Counted from the stretch's first letter, positions 1 to 9,619 are shown. The stretch is 64,000 nucleotides of DNA from Streptosporangium violaceochromogenes (GCF_014654615.1 NZ_BNBB01000012.1:124001-188000), one strand, 5' to 3'. Notes: generated from the sequence alone by a model not told the origin. Made by a program: numbers and translations.

Positions 1-264
1 CCGGGTCACCCGGACCTGACCCGGGTCGACGCCGGGCCCGCCGACCCGCGGCCGGCGTCCCAGCTCGGCCTCCAGGTCGGCGGTGAGCCGGTCGGTGTCG
101 ACCGCGGCCCGCGTCAGCAGACGCGGGATGAGGCCGTCGGGCTGTTCCAGCAGCGCCAGCAGCAGGTGCTCGCCGTCGACGTCGGCGTGCCCGAAGCGCA
201 GGGCCTTGGTCTGGGCGTCGTGCAGCGCCTCCTGCGACTTCTGCGTGAGCCGGTTCACGTCCAC
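1..264 (-). CDS. clpB: ATP-dependent chaperone ClpB, N-terminal fragment (cut by window edge)
   Basis: Only the first 88 residues are present. They form the Clp N domain (NRLTQKSQEALHDAQ, then VDGEHLLLALLEQPDG), which recruits aggregated substrates to the AAA+ disaggregase. ClpB works with DnaK, DnaJ and GrpE to resolubilise proteins. The start is GTG at 264, with GGAGG at 271-275 six bases upstream; a second in-frame GTG at 258 has poorer spacing. The start overlaps the end of cbpM by 10 bases, so translation is probably coupled. The AAA+ modules lie outside the window. Confidence 0.9.
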   Translation of the reverse strand, partial: MDVNRLTQKSQEALHDAQTKALRFGHADVDGEHLLLALLEQPDGLIPRLLTRAAVDTDRLTADLEAELGRRPRVGGPGVDPGQVRVTR

Positions 265-566
265 TTCGATCCTCCGGTGACTCGGGGACGGTCGCGCAGG
301 GCGGTCTCCAGCTCGGCGATGCGGTCGAGCAGGTCGACCACGAGGCCGAGCGCGGCGTAGTTGAGCGCGAACCCGGCGCGCAGCCGCCGGATCCGGGCCA
401 TCGCCCGCACCTGTGACGGCGGGAACCACAGGAACCCGGACGCGTCGCGCTGGGCGTCGAGCACGCTGAGGGCCACCAGGCGCCGCACCAGCTCCGGGTG
501 GGTCCCGGTGACCCGGGCGAACGCCTCAAGGTCCAGGCGCGCGGGCCTGGCCAGGGAGTAGGTCAT
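255..566 (-). CDS. cbpM: CbpM/HspR-like MerR-type chaperone modulator
   Basis: 103 residues with a MerR-like N-terminal helix-turn-helix (FARVTGTHPELVRRLVALSVL) and a C-terminal helix that could pair as a coiled coil (VVDLLDRIAELETALRD). In E. coli CbpM binds the J domain of CbpA and inhibits it; in actinomycetes the related HspR represses dnaK operons. Its position directly after a CbpA-type DnaJ favours the CbpM role, but an HspR-like DNA-binding role cannot be excluded. The start ATG has a strong GGAGG. It lies inside the dnaK-grpE-cbpA-cbpM-clpB operon. Confidence 0.75.
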   Translation of the reverse strand: MTYSLARPARLDLEAFARVTGTHPELVRRLVALSVLDAQRDASGFLWFPPSQVRAMARIRRLRAGFALNYAALGLVVDLLDRIAELETALRDRPRVTGGSKWT

Positions 567-664
567 CACCGCCTCCTCGGTGCGGGTCTTCCGCGCCACA
601 CGGGCCTCGCGGGCGGGCGTGCCTCCCCCGCCGGGACGGCCGGGCACGGGGGGCCGGCCGGTCG

Positions 665-1603
665 TCACCGCCGCCTCGGATCGAACGCCGAGACCGACGC
701 GAGCCGCTCGAACAGCCGCCGCTCCTCGTCGGTGAGCCGGGAGGGCACCCTCACCCGGACCTCGGCCAGCAGGTCGCCGGGGCTGCCCCGGGGGTTGGGC
801 ATCCCCCGGCCGCGCAGCCGCAGCCGCCGGCCGCTGGAGGTGCCCGGCGGCACCTTGACCTTGGTCTCCCCGCCCGGCGTGTCGACGGCGACGGTCGCCC
901 CGAGCGCCCCCTCCCACGGGGCGATCGGAAGCCGGACGTGGATGTCGCGTCCCTCGACCCGGTAGCGGGGGTGGGGGGCGATCCTGACGATCAGGTAGAG
1001 GTCGCCGGACGGGGCCCCGTCGCCGCCGCGCCCGCCCTGCCCGGCCAGCCGGATCCTCCCGCCGTCGGCCACCCCGGCGGGGATGTCGACGTCGATCCTG
1101 CGCCCGCCCACCGTGATGGTGTGGCGGCCTCCCCGGTAGGCGTCCTCCAGGGGCAGCTCGATCTCGGCCTCCTGGTCGGCGCCGGGGATCGGCCCCCAGC
1201 CCCCGCCCGCCCGGCCCCGGCCCGCCCGGCCGGAGAACAGCCCCCGCAGGAGGTCGTCGATGTCGACGCCCTCGCCGAATCCGGCACCCGGCCCGAAGCC
1301 GCCCGCCCCCGCCCGGGTGCCCCGCCCGGCCCTGCCGCCCCCGGCCCGCGCCCAGGTCTCGGGGTCCACGTCCTCGGGCACCTGGCGGAAGTCGGGCCCG
1401 AAGGCGTCGTAGCGGCGGCGGGTGCCGGGGTCGGACAGCACGCTGTAGGCCTCCGAGATGTCCTTGAAGCGCTCCTCGGCGGCCGGGTCCTTGTTGACGT
1501 CGGGGTGGTTGGCCCGCGCGAGCTTACGGTAGGCGCGCTGGATGTCCTCCTGCCCGGCCCCCCGGGGAACCCCGAGGATCTCGTAGAAGTCCCGGCCCGC
1601 CAT
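665..1603 (-). CDS. cbpA: DnaJ-type co-chaperone without zinc finger (CbpA class)
   Basis: 312 residues. The J domain (about 5-70) carries the HPD motif at 33-35 that stimulates DnaK ATPase. A Gly/Arg-rich linker (about 85-135) and two C-terminal substrate-binding beta domains follow. The four CxxCxGxG zinc repeats of canonical DnaJ are absent, which defines the CbpA/class B type. The ATG at 1603 overlaps the grpE stop (TGATG); a GTG one codon earlier is possible. It would deliver unfolded clients to the DnaK encoded in the same operon. Confidence 0.9.
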   Translation of the reverse strand: MAGRDFYEILGVPRGAGQEDIQRAYRKLARANHPDVNKDPAAEERFKDISEAYSVLSDPGTRRRYDAFGPDFRQVPEDVDPETWARAGGGRAGRGTRAGAGGFGPGAGFGEGVDIDDLLRGLFSGRAGRGRAGGGWGPIPGADQEAEIELPLEDAYRGGRHTITVGGRRIDVDIPAGVADGGRIRLAGQGGRGGDGAPSGDLYLIVRIAPHPRYRVEGRDIHVRLPIAPWEGALGATVAVDTPGGETKVKVPPGTSSGRRLRLRGRGMPNPRGSPGDLLAEVRVRVPSRLTDEERRLFERLASVSAFDPRRR

Positions 1604-2250
1604 CACTCCGCCTTGGAGACGACGACCAGCGCGGGCCGCAGCTGCCGCTCGCCCTCGCCGTAGGCCGGCTGGACCACGTGCACGACCGTCCCGCCGGGCG
1701 TGCCCTCCCGCGCGAGCACGCCCACCGCCTCGTGCCGGGCCGGGTCGAACGCCGCCCCGGTGTCGTCACGGCGGGGGAAACCGAGCCGGGCGAGCACCTC
1801 GACCGCCTGGTCGCGGATGGCCCGCAGCCCCTCCACGACGGGCACCGGGTCGGCGCCCGCGTGCTCCAGGGCACGGTCGAGGTTGTCCAGCACGGGCAGC
1901 CACTCGGCGGCGGCCCGCGCCCGTTCCTCGGCCCGCGTCCGCTCGGCGTCCCTGGCGACGCGCTTGCGCACATTGTCGAGGTCGGCCAGGGCACGCCGCC
2001 ACCGATCCTCCAGGTCGGCGACCTCGGACCGCAGACCGGCGATCCGCTCCTCGGCCCCGGCGCCCTCCGCGCCCCCGGTGTCCCCGGCGGTCTCGATGTT
2101 CCCGGTGTCCCCGGCATCCCGGGTGTCCCGGACCTCTCCGGCCTCCCGGCTCTCCCACGCGCCACCGGCGTCCCAGGCGGCATCCGGGGCGCCTTCCCCC
2201 GGACCGGCCCGCCGGGGCCCGGCCCCTGTCGGCTCGGACGGCTCACTCAT
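1603..2250 (-). CDS. grpE: Nucleotide exchange factor GrpE
   Basis: 215 residues. A long acidic, Gly/Thr-rich N-terminal tail with [13 protein letters not shown] repeats precedes the helical dimerisation region ([19 protein letters not shown]) and the beta domain ending in [12 protein letters not shown]. GrpE releases ADP from DnaK. The start ATG at 2250 lies 8 bases inside the end of dnaK, so translation is coupled. The N-terminal tail is longer than in most GrpE proteins and compositionally biased. Confidence 0.93.
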   Translation of the reverse strand: MSEPSEPTGAGPRRAGPGEGAPDAAWDAGGAWESREAGEVRDTRDAGDTGNIETAGDTGGAEGAGAEERIAGLRSEVADLEDRWRRALADLDNVRKRVARDAERTRAEERARAAAEWLPVLDNLDRALEHAGADPVPVVEGLRAIRDQAVEVLARLGFPRRDDTGAAFDPARHEAVGVLAREGTPGGTVVHVVQPAYGEGERQLRPALVVVSKAE

Positions 2251-4150
2251 CGGTCGTGAACTCCGCATCGATGACCTCGTCGTCCCCGCCGCCCCCGCCG
2301 CCCGCGCCACCGGGGCCGCCCGGCCCGCCGGCACCGCCCGAACCGCCTGCTCCGGCGCTCGCGGCGGCCCCGAGTCCCTGGTAGACCTGCTGCAGCTCAC
2401 CGGTCAGGGAGCGCAGCCGCTCGATCGGCGTGTCCTGCCGCTTGACCGTCTCCCGGGCGTCGGACACGAGCATCTCGGCCCGCGCCTTCTCATGGACCGG
2501 CACCCCCTCCCCCAGCTCCGACAGCCGGCGCTCCACCTGGTAGGCGGCGGCGTCGAGCTCGTTGCGGGCGTCGACCACCTGCCGCAACCGCGTGTCCTCC
2601 TCCCGGTGCCGCTCGGCGTCGGCGACCATGCGCTCGACCTCGTTCTGATCGAGGTTGGAGCTTTCGCTGATGGTGATGCGCTGCTCGGCACCGGTGTCCT
2701 TGTCCTTGGCCGAGACGTTCAGGATCCCGTTGGCGTCGACGTCGAAGGTGACGTCGATCTGCGGCACGCCGCGCGGCGCCGGCCTGATGTTCTCCAGCCG
2801 GAACCGTCCCAGGACCCGGTTGTCGGCGGCGCGCTCCCGCTCGCCCTGCAGCACCACCACGTCGACGGCGCCCTGGTTGTCCTCGGCGGTGCTGAACACC
2901 TCGGCGCGCCGGGCCGGGATCGTCGTGTTGCGGTCGATGACCTTGGTCATGATCCCGCCGAGCGTCTCGATGCCCAGCGACAGCGGCGTCACGTCCAGCA
3001 GGACGACGTCCTTCAGCTCCCCCTTGATGACCGCCGCCTGCACCGCGGCGCCCAGCGCCACGACCTCGTCGGGGTTGACCGTCATGTTCGGGTCCTTGCC
3101 GGTGAGCCGGCGCACCAGGCCCTGTACGGCGGGCATCCTGGTCGCACCCCCCACCAGGATCACCTCGTCGATGTCGTCGGCGGTGAGCCTGGCGTCGGCC
3201 ATGGCCTGCTCGATCGGCCCCCTGCACCGCTGCAGGAGGTCGGCGGTGATCTCCTCGAACGTCGCCCGCCGCAGCGTGGTGTTCAGATGCTTGGGACCGG
3301 AGGCGTCCGCCGTGACGAAGGGCAGGTTGATCTGCGTCTGGGTGACGGCCGACAGCTCGACCTTGGCCTTCTCGGCCGCCTCGAACAGCCGCTGCAGGGC
3401 CTGGGGGTCGGAGCGAAGGTCGATGCCGGTGTCGTTCTGGAACCCGTCGGCGAGGTGGTCGACGATGCGCCGGTCGAAGTCGTCGCCGCCCAGGTGGGTG
3501 TCGCCGGCCGTCGAACGCACCTCGACGACGCCGTCGCCGATGCTCAGGATGCTGACGTCGAACGTCCCGCCGCCCAGGTCGAACACGAGCACCGTCTCGT
3601 GCTCCTTGCGGTCCAGGCCGTAGGCGAGGGCGGCGGCGGTCGGCTCGTTGATGATCCGCAGCACCTCAAGGCCGGCGATCTTCCCCGCGTCCTTGGTCGC
3701 CTGGCGCTGGGAGTCGTTGAAGTAGGCCGGAACGGTGATGACGGCCTCGGTGATCCTCTCCCCGAGGAACCGGGAGGCGTCGTCCACGAGCTTGCGCATG
3801 ACCAGGGCGGCGATCTCCTCGGGCGCGTACAGCTTGCCCCGGACGTCGAAGCGGACGGCCCCGTCCGGGCCGGGCACCACGTCGAAGGAGACGGCCTTCA
3901 GCTCGCTGCCGACCTCGTCGTAGCGGCGCCCGATGAAACGCTTGGCCGAGTAGATCGTCCCCTTGGGGTTGAGGATCGCCTGGCGCCGGGCCAGCTGCCC
4001 CACCAGGCGCTCGCCGTCCTCGGTGAAGGCCACGACCGACGGCGTCGTCCGCGACCCCTCGGCGTTGGGGATCACGGTGGGCTTGTCGCCCTCCATCGTG
4101 GCGATCACCGAGTTGGTGGTGCCCAGGTCGATCCCGACTGCTTTAGCCAT
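2243..4150 (-). CDS. dnaK: Chaperone protein DnaK (Hsp70)
   Basis: 635 residues, full length. Phosphate loops are visible (GIDLGTTNS at 6-14 and [12 protein letters not shown]), as are the linker [13 protein letters not shown], the peptide-binding domain and a Gly-rich lid tail ending DDEVIDAEF. It is the ATP-driven Hsp70 for folding and disaggregation. It leads the operon dnaK-grpE-cbpA-cbpM-clpB. The partner DnaJ lacks zinc fingers, so this may be a second dnaK locus rather than the usual dnaK-grpE-dnaJ-hspR one; the genome outside the window would decide. GGAGGTC precedes the ATG. Confidence 0.96.
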   Translation of the reverse strand: MAKAVGIDLGTTNSVIATMEGDKPTVIPNAEGSRTTPSVVAFTEDGERLVGQLARRQAILNPKGTIYSAKRFIGRRYDEVGSELKAVSFDVVPGPDGAVRFDVRGKLYAPEEIAALVMRKLVDDASRFLGERITEAVITVPAYFNDSQRQATKDAGKIAGLEVLRIINEPTAAALAYGLDRKEHETVLVFDLGGGTFDVSILSIGDGVVEVRSTAGDTHLGGDDFDRRIVDHLADGFQNDTGIDLRSDPQALQRLFEAAEKAKVELSAVTQTQINLPFVTADASGPKHLNTTLRRATFEEITADLLQRCRGPIEQAMADARLTADDIDEVILVGGATRMPAVQGLVRRLTGKDPNMTVNPDEVVALGAAVQAAVIKGELKDVVLLDVTPLSLGIETLGGIMTKVIDRNTTIPARRAEVFSTAEDNQGAVDVVVLQGERERAADNRVLGRFRLENIRPAPRGVPQIDVTFDVDANGILNVSAKDKDTGAEQRITISESSNLDQNEVERMVADAERHREEDTRLRQVVDARNELDAAAYQVERRLSELGEGVPVHEKARAEMLVSDARETVKRQDTPIERLRSLTGELQQVYQGLGAAASAGAGGSGGAGGPGGPGGAGGGGGGDDEVIDAEFTTDE

Positions 4151-4243
4151 CCTGACCTCCCGTTTGTCGGCCCGTTACCGGCCCGCCCCCTGCCCCTGCC
4201 GCCCTCTCCGGCCCGCGCCCCCTCATCACCCGCGAGGCGGCCG

Positions 4244-4260
4244 CATCCTCAGGTCTGACG
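4244..4260 (-). promoter_or_regulatory. Conserved 17-bp motif upstream of dnaK
   Basis: On the minus strand this reads CGTCAGACCTGAGGATG, 94-110 bases before the dnaK start. The same motif with one base changed lies 61-77 bases before the YflT-like gene (4871-4887). Its core is a small palindrome, TCAG-AC-CTGA. It is likely a shared promoter or operator element for stress genes, but which factor binds it is unknown. It does not match the HspR HAIR box or CIRCE. Confidence 0.55.
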
Positions 4261-4339
4261 GGCCCTCCTCCCCGAAGACCCGCCCCCCCGGGGCCCGTCG
4301 GCAGACCCCGTCACGGGTGCGCCGGGGGACGACCGCGTC

Positions 4340-4810
4340 TCAGGTGTGCTGGGGGATGCCCGCGTCGAGCAGCCGCCGCGCCTCGGCGGCGTAGGGGACG
4401 GCGACCAGCAGCTCGTACCGGCCGGCGACGATCGAGCGGGAGGAGAGGAAATCCCGCCTGCCCGCGGTGAAGGCGTGCGCGATCAGCCCGAAGACGCCTC
4501 CGGCGACCACTCCCCAGATCAGACCCCACAGCACGAGCGCGAAGGAGAACCGCCCGGGGGAGAACAGCGCGAAGAACAGGCCGATCAGCAGGCCGAACCA
4601 GGCGCCCGACGCCGCGCCCATCCCCGCGGCGCGCACGTAGGTCAGCCGGCCGAGCACGTTCTCGACCAGCCGCAGCTCCCGGCCCACGATCACCGTGTGC
4701 TCGACGGGAAACCGCTGGTCGGACAGGTAGTCCACCGCCCGCTGGGCCTCTTCGTAGCTGTCGTAGGTCGCTGTCGGCTCATGAGATGCCAGGGTGTCGT
4801 CAGGTCGCAT
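4340..4810 (-). CDS. YflT-like general stress membrane protein
   Basis: 156 residues. The N-terminal part (SYEEAQRAVDYLSDQRFPVEHTVIVG, about 17-45) resembles the YflT/GSP17M heat-stress domain. It is followed by a glycine-rich double membrane hairpin (about 63-115, GAASGAWFGLLIGLFFALF and VLWGLIWGVVAGGVFGLIA) and a short C-terminal domain. Related proteins belong to general stress regulons; their biochemical role is unknown. The same upstream motif as dnaK supports a stress-induced role. Confidence 0.75.
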   Translation of the reverse strand: MRPDDTLASHEPTATYDSYEEAQRAVDYLSDQRFPVEHTVIVGRELRLVENVLGRLTYVRAAGMGAASGAWFGLLIGLFFALFSPGRFSFALVLWGLIWGVVAGGVFGLIAHAFTAGRRDFLSSRSIVAGRYELLVAVPYAAEARRLLDAGIPQHT

Positions 4811-4870
4811 GGCGCTTCCCTTCGCGGCGGGTCCGTGTCATTCCAGCGTGATCGCCCCGGCCTCGCCGCA

Positions 4871-4887
4871 CATCCCCAGGTCTGACG
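4871..4887 (-). promoter_or_regulatory. Second copy of the dnaK-upstream 17-bp motif
   Basis: On the minus strand this reads CGTCAGACCTGGGGATG, differing from the dnaK copy at one position (A to G). It lies directly after the dedA stop and upstream of the YflT-like gene, outside any coding sequence. Two near-identical non-coding copies 630 bases apart, each before a stress gene on the same strand, are unlikely by chance. Confidence 0.55.
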
Positions 4888-4888
4888 G

Positions 4889-5524
4889 TCAGCCCGTGCC
4901 GGCCGCCTCCTCGCCGTCACGCCCGGCGAGCCTGGCCGCCCTGCGCCTGATCAGCAGCGTGGTCGTCACACCGAGCAGCACCGCCAGCCCCAGCCCAGCC
5001 CAGGAGAACCCCTTGAGCCACTTCTCCGCGGCCCGGCCCAGGTAGTAGACCACCATCGTCGTCCCGCCCGCCCAGACGATCCCGCCGAGCACGTTGGCCA
5101 CCAGGAACCTCCAGTACGGCATGTGCAGCGCGCCGGCGAGCGGCCCGGCGAGGATGCGCAGCAGCGCGACGAACCGGCCGAAGAACACCGTCCACATCCC
5201 GTAACGGTGGAAGTAGTGCCCGGCCCTGACGATGTGGGCCGGCGCGAAGTGCCGGGGAAACCTGCGACCCAGCCGGTCGAACATGGGCTTGCCGCCCCTG
5301 CGGCCGATGGCGTAGCCGATCGAGTCGCCGACGATCGCCCCGGCGCTGGCGCAGACCCCGACCCACACCGGGCTCACCGTGCCCTTGGCCGCCAGCAGCG
5401 CCGAACTGACCAAGACGATCTCCCCCGGCAGGGGGATGCCCAGGCTCTCCAGGCCGATCACCAGCCCGACCAGGGCGCAGACCCACAGGGCGGGGATCGC
5501 CTGAAGCCACTCGTCGACATGCAT
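4889..5524 (-). CDS. DedA family membrane protein
   Basis: 211 residues with several membrane segments. The DedA/SNARE-associated signature is present: E-x-x-x-IPLPGE near the N terminus (LESLGIPLPGEIVL), GAIVGDSIGYAIGRRGG, and FGRFVALLRILAGPLAG. Members are thought to move polyprenyl or phospholipid carriers across the membrane and support envelope homeostasis. The start ATG at 5524 follows AAGGTGG; a longer reading frame to 5593 has no ribosome site. The gene stands alone between menD and the YflT gene. Confidence 0.88.
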   Translation of the reverse strand: MHVDEWLQAIPALWVCALVGLVIGLESLGIPLPGEIVLVSSALLAAKGTVSPVWVGVCASAGAIVGDSIGYAIGRRGGKPMFDRLGRRFPRHFAPAHIVRAGHYFHRYGMWTVFFGRFVALLRILAGPLAGALHMPYWRFLVANVLGGIVWAGGTTMVVYYLGRAAEKWLKGFSWAGLGLAVLLGVTTTLLIRRRAARLAGRDGEEAAGTG

Positions 5525-5652
5525 GCCCGCCACCTTATTGCGTCGGCGCCCCCGTCCGATCCCCGTCCGGATCTCCGGCCCGCGCCGCCCCACCTGCGCC
5601 GTGACCCGCGGCCCCGCCCGCGCGGGGTGCCCGGCGGGCCCGGCGCCCCGCC

Positions 5653-5690
5653 CACGTCCACGGGGTCCACGGGGTCCACGGGGTCCACGG
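5653..5690. repeat. Tandem 9-bp repeat
   Basis: About four copies of GGGGTCCAC (the first incomplete) lie immediately after the menD stop codon, between menD and dedA. The unit is non-coding in both neighbours. It could vary in copy number by slippage; no function is apparent. Confidence 0.8.
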
Positions 5691-5695
5691 GACGT

Positions 5696-7348
5696 TCACA
5701 GGACCTCGCGGATCGCCGCGTGGGCGGCGTCGCGCATCGTGGCGTGCAGCAGCGCGTTGGGGGACCTGCCGGTACGGACCTCCACAAGCCGCACCCCCTC
5801 GCCGCGCAGCGCCTTGGGCAGGTGGTCGGGCTCGCCGACGAAGGTGTACGGCGTGCCGGTGGCCGCCGCGACATGGGCCAGATCCACCCCGTGGGAGGTG
5901 CCGAAGACCCGCTCGAACGAGTCGCGCAGCGCGGCCTGGGGCAGCAGCGAGAAGATCCCCCCGCCGTCGTTGTTCACCACGACCAGGCACAGGTCGGGCC
6001 GGGGCTCGCGGGGGCCGAGGATCAGGCCGTTCTGGTCGTGCAGGAACGTCAGGTCGCCCATCAGCGCATAGGCCGGGCCGTTGTGCGCCAGCGCCGCGCC
6101 CATCGCGGTGGAGACCACCCCGTCGATACCGGCGGCACCCCGGTTGGCCAGGACCCTCACCCCCCGCCGGGGGCGCATCACCTGCTCCAGGTTACGGATG
6201 GGCATGGACGAACCGGTCACCAGCAGCGACCCGCTGGGCAGCAGGTCCACCAGGTCGCGGGCCACCCGCGGCTCGCTGAGCCCGGCCCCGTCCAGCACCT
6301 CGTCGACCGCGGCCCTGGCCGCGGCGTCGGCGCGGCGCCAGGAGCCCAGCCAGGCGTCGTCGCCCGCGGCGACGGGGATCTCCGCCGCCTGGGTCACCTG
6401 GGTGGCCGAGCGGGTCGGGTCGGGCCAGCGGGTCAGGTCGCCGGTGACCACGACGTGCTCACCGGCGTGCCGCAGCCAGCTCAGCAGCGGCCGGGACAGC
6501 CCCGGGCGGCCCAGGGTCACCACCACGTCGGGGCGGTGCCGGTCGGCGAACTCAGGGGTGCCGAGCAGGAAGTGGTAGGACGACATCGCGTGGTCGCCGT
6601 AGCGGGCGCCGCCGCTGGGCTCCGACAGCACCGGCCACCCGGCCATCCCCGCCGCCGCGACGTACCGGCGCACGTTGGACGCGCCGTCGCCGACGACCAG
6701 CACGCCCCGCCTGGTGGGAGGCAGGTGCAGCGCCACCGCCGGCGGCGCGACGCGGGTGCGCACCCACGGGCCGTCGTCGCCCTCCAGCGGCTCACACCAG
6801 GAGGCGTCGCCGTCGGGGATCAGCGGCTCGCGGAAGGCGAGGTTCAGGTGGACCGGGCCGGGGTCGGCCGGGCCCAGCGCGCGCTGGTAGGCCCGGCACG
6901 CCAGCGACCGCCAGTAGGCGACCTGGCCGGGACGCTCCTCGGGCACGCCGACCTCGCTGAACCAGCGGACCGCCGTGCCGTACAGCTTGACCTGGTCCAC
7001 GGTCTGGCTCGCGCCGGTGTCGCGCAGCTCCGGCGGCCGGTCGGCGGTGAGCACCAGCAGCGGCGCCCCCGACTGGTGCGCCTCGACGACCGCGGGATGG
7101 AAGTTGGCCGCCGCGGTGCCGGAGGTGCAGATCAGCGCGACCGGCCGCTCGGCGCGCCGGGCCAGGCCGAGCGCCAGGAAGGACGCCGACCGCTCGTCGA
7201 CGCGCACGTGCAGGCGGACCCGGCTGTCGGCGTGCGCGGCCAGGGCGAGCGGGGCCGAGCGGGAACCGGGCGCGAGCACCACCTCGGTCAGGCCGCAGCG
7301 CACCAGCTCGTCGAGCAGAACGCTCGCGAGCGCGGTCGCGGGGTTCAC
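5696..7348 (-). CDS. menD: SEPHCHC synthase MenD
   Basis: 550 residues, normal length. It condenses 2-oxoglutarate and isochorismate with thiamine diphosphate in menaquinone biosynthesis. The N-terminal motif LAPGSRSAPLALAAH, the central domain and the C-terminal ThDP-binding stretch (MGDLTFLHDQNGL through VVNNDGGGIFSLLPQ) are intact. The start is GTG with GGAGG upstream. menB follows 124 bases upstream on the same strand, so menB-menD may be co-transcribed; menE is divergent. Confidence 0.95.
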   Translation of the reverse strand: MNPATALASVLLDELVRCGLTEVVLAPGSRSAPLALAAHADSRVRLHVRVDERSASFLALGLARRAERPVALICTSGTAAANFHPAVVEAHQSGAPLLVLTADRPPELRDTGASQTVDQVKLYGTAVRWFSEVGVPEERPGQVAYWRSLACRAYQRALGPADPGPVHLNLAFREPLIPDGDASWCEPLEGDDGPWVRTRVAPPAVALHLPPTRRGVLVVGDGASNVRRYVAAAGMAGWPVLSEPSGGARYGDHAMSSYHFLLGTPEFADRHRPDVVVTLGRPGLSRPLLSWLRHAGEHVVVTGDLTRWPDPTRSATQVTQAAEIPVAAGDDAWLGSWRRADAAARAAVDEVLDGAGLSEPRVARDLVDLLPSGSLLVTGSSMPIRNLEQVMRPRRGVRVLANRGAAGIDGVVSTAMGAALAHNGPAYALMGDLTFLHDQNGLILGPREPRPDLCLVVVNNDGGGIFSLLPQAALRDSFERVFGTSHGVDLAHVAAATGTPYTFVGEPDHLPKALRGEGVRLVEVRTGRSPNALLHATMRDAAHAAIREVL

Positions 7349-7472
7349 CGCACCGCCTCCTTTGGCTCTCGTCGTCGTCGCGCCCGGGCGGGCGCGTACG
7401 GCGCGCGGCGCGCCCCGGCCGCCCGGCCCGTCCCGGCGAGACGGGCGTGAGGACCGGACCCTCTCCGGGTCA

Positions 7473-8378
7473 TTACGGCCGGCGCGGGAACTTGCCGAAG
7501 TCGGGGGCGCGCTTCTCCTTGAAGGCGTCGCGGCCCTCCTGCGCCTCCTCGCTCATGTAGTAGAGCAGGGTGGCGTCACCGGCGAACTGCTGCATGCCCG
7601 CCGCGCCGTCGGTCACCGCGTTCAGCGCGCCCTTGAGCATGCGCAGCGCCAGCGGCGACTTCTCCAGCAGTTCCCGGGCCCAGGCGACCGTCTCCTCCTC
7701 CAGCCGCTCAAGGGGGACGACCGCGTTGACCAGCCCCCAGGCCAGGGCGGTCGCGGCGTCGTACTGCCGGCACAGGTACCAGATCTCGCGGGCCCGCTTC
7801 AGGCCGACGGTCTCGGCCAGCAGCCAGGAGCCGTAGCCGCCGTCGAAGGAGCCGACCTTCGGGCCGGTCTGACCGAACACCGCGTTCTCGGCGGCGATCG
7901 ACAGGTCGCAGCACACGTGCAGCACGTGGCCTCCGCCGATGGCGTAGCCCGCGATCATCGCGATGACCGGCTTGGGGCAGCGGCGGATCTGCACCTGCAG
8001 GTCGAGCACGTTCAGGCGGCCCACGTGCGGGGTGGACTCGTCGACGTACCCGTCGTCGCCGCGGATCTTCTGGTCGCCGCCGGAGCAGAAGGCCCGGTCT
8101 CCCGCCCCGGTGAGAATGATCACACCGACCTCGGAGTCCTCCTGGGCGGCGTTGAAGGCGTCCTTCAGCTCGAAGAGCGTCGTCGGGCGGAAGGCGTTGT
8201 GACGCCCGGGCCGGTTGATCGTGATCTTCGCGATGCCCTCGGCGGTCTCGTAGACGATGTCCTCGTAGCCGCCCGACCGCTTCCAGTCGGCGGCACGCGA
8301 CTGGACGCTCGGCGGCAGGGGCCTCGCCTCGCCCGCCGCCCGCCCGCCGATGCCCGGCTCGACCCGCTCCGTGCTCAC
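7473..8378 (-). CDS. menB: 1,4-dihydroxy-2-naphthoyl-CoA synthase MenB
   Basis: 301 residues, crotonase fold. It cyclises O-succinylbenzoyl-CoA to 1,4-dihydroxy-2-naphthoyl-CoA. MenB-specific features are seen: [11 protein letters not shown], the oxyanion-hole region [21 protein letters not shown], and the family C terminus [16 protein letters not shown]. The start is GTG preceded by AAGGGGCGAGG. It faces menE across a 77-base promoter region. Confidence 0.95.
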   Translation of the reverse strand: MSTERVEPGIGGRAAGEARPLPPSVQSRAADWKRSGGYEDIVYETAEGIAKITINRPGRHNAFRPTTLFELKDAFNAAQEDSEVGVIILTGAGDRAFCSGGDQKIRGDDGYVDESTPHVGRLNVLDLQVQIRRCPKPVIAMIAGYAIGGGHVLHVCCDLSIAAENAVFGQTGPKVGSFDGGYGSWLLAETVGLKRAREIWYLCRQYDAATALAWGLVNAVVPLERLEEETVAWARELLEKSPLALRMLKGALNAVTDGAAGMQQFAGDATLLYYMSEEAQEGRDAFKEKRAPDFGKFPRRP

Positions 8379-8455
8379 GATCGCCTCGCCCCTTCCGCTG
8401 CGCCGGGGTGCCCCTCGCCGTCACCCGACTTTCCGGCACTAACCTTACGACTGTG

Positions 8456-9619
8456 ATGACCGGTCCCGCGCACGCGGAGTCGCCTTCCCCGACGCGGGAG
8501 TTGCACGCCGTGACACTGCCGGCGGGCCCGCGGCTGCTCCGGGCCGTCGACGACGCCCTCGACGGCCGGGGCCCGGCCCTGCTCCCCCTGCCCCCCTCGC
8601 TGCCCGCCCCGGCGCTGCGGGCCGTCCTGGACGCCCTGCGCCCCACCCACGTCAACGGCGTACGGCGCGAGCACGGCGTGGGGGTGCCCGCCGAGGTGGC
8701 CGTGGTCGTCGCCACCAGCGGCACCACCGGCGTCCCCAAGGGGGTCCAGCTCTCCGCCGCCGCCCTGCTCGCCTCGGCCTCCGCCTCGCTGCGCCGGCTG
8801 CGGGCCCGTCCCGGCGAGCGCTGGCTGTGCTGCCTGCCGCCCTCCCACGTCTCGGGCCTGCAGGTGCTCGTCAGGTCCCTGCTGAGCGGGACGGAGCCGA
8901 TCGTCTGCGACGGCTTCTCCCCCGAGGCCGTGCTCGCCGGCGGCGCCGAGCACGTCTCGCTGGTGCCGACCCAGCTCCGCCGGCTGCTCGGGGCCGACCT
9001 GTCGGTCTTCGCGACGATCCTGCTCGGGGGGGCCGCACCGCCCGCCGGCCTGCTGGAGGCCGCCCGTGCCGCCGGTGCCCGGGTGGTGGTGGGGTACGGC
9101 ATGAGCGAGACCTGCGGGGGGTGTGTGTACGACGGCCACCCCCTTTACAATGTAGATCTGAAAGTCGGTGACGACGGGCGCGTCCGCGTCGCCGGTCCGG
9201 TCCTGTTCTCCGGCTACCGGCTCCGCCCCGACCTGACCGCGGCCGCCCGCGACGGGGACTGGTTCCTCACCTCCGACCTCGGCGTCCTGGAGGACGGGGA
9301 GCTGCGCGTGCTGGGCCGGGCCGACGACGTGATCAACACCGGGGGCGAGAAGGTCGTGGCGGCGGCCGTGGCCGCCGCCGTGGCCGAGCACCCCGCGATC
9401 GCCGACGCCGTCGTGGTCGGCCGCCCGGACCCCGAATGGGGGGAGCGGGTGGTCGCCGTCGTCGTCTCCCCCGACCCTCCGTCCCTGGCCGTCCTGCGCG
9501 CCTTCGTCAAGAGGCGGCTTCCCGCCTACGCCGCCCCCGCCGAACTGATCGTCACGGACGAAATCCCGCTTTTGCCCAATGGCAAGCCGGATCTGGCGGC
9601 TCTCCGTTATGGTCGTTAA
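8456..9619 (+). CDS. menE: O-succinylbenzoate--CoA ligase MenE
   Basis: 387 residues, adenylate-forming enzyme. It activates O-succinylbenzoate to its CoA ester, the step before MenB. The P-loop-like motif VVATSGTTGVPKG, GYGMSETCGG (A5) and the C-terminal PLLPNGKPDLAAL lysine region are present. The protein is shorter than most ligases of the class, as usual for actinobacterial MenE. No Shine-Dalgarno sequence precedes the ATG; TAACCTTACGACT lies directly upstream, which suggests a leaderless transcript. A GTG one codon earlier is the alternative start. Confidence 0.92.
   Translation: MTGPAHAESPSPTRELHAVTLPAGPRLLRAVDDALDGRGPALLPLPPSLPAPALRAVLDALRPTHVNGVRREHGVGVPAEVAVVVATSGTTGVPKGVQLSAAALLASASASLRRLRARPGERWLCCLPPSHVSGLQVLVRSLLSGTEPIVCDGFSPEAVLAGGAEHVSLVPTQLRRLLGADLSVFATILLGGAAPPAGLLEAARAAGARVVVGYGMSETCGGCVYDGHPLYNVDLKVGDDGRVRVAGPVLFSGYRLRPDLTAAARDGDWFLTSDLGVLEDGELRVLGRADDVINTGGEKVVAAAVAAAVAEHPAIADAVVVGRPDPEWGERVVAVVVSPDPPSLAVLRAFVKRRLPAYAAPAELIVTDEIPLLPNGKPDLAALRYGR

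Noticed and set aside
1700..4258. 852-codon open frame opposite dnaK and grpE
   Set aside because: Antisense shadow of well-supported chaperone genes; composition follows the GC-rich third position of the real frame.
4151..4339. HAIR or CIRCE operator upstream of dnaK
   Set aside because: Neither consensus was found; only the novel 17-bp motif is present.
5653..5690. Possible CRISPR-like or attachment repeat
   Set aside because: Nine-bp units without spacers are a simple tandem repeat; no cas or integrase gene is nearby.
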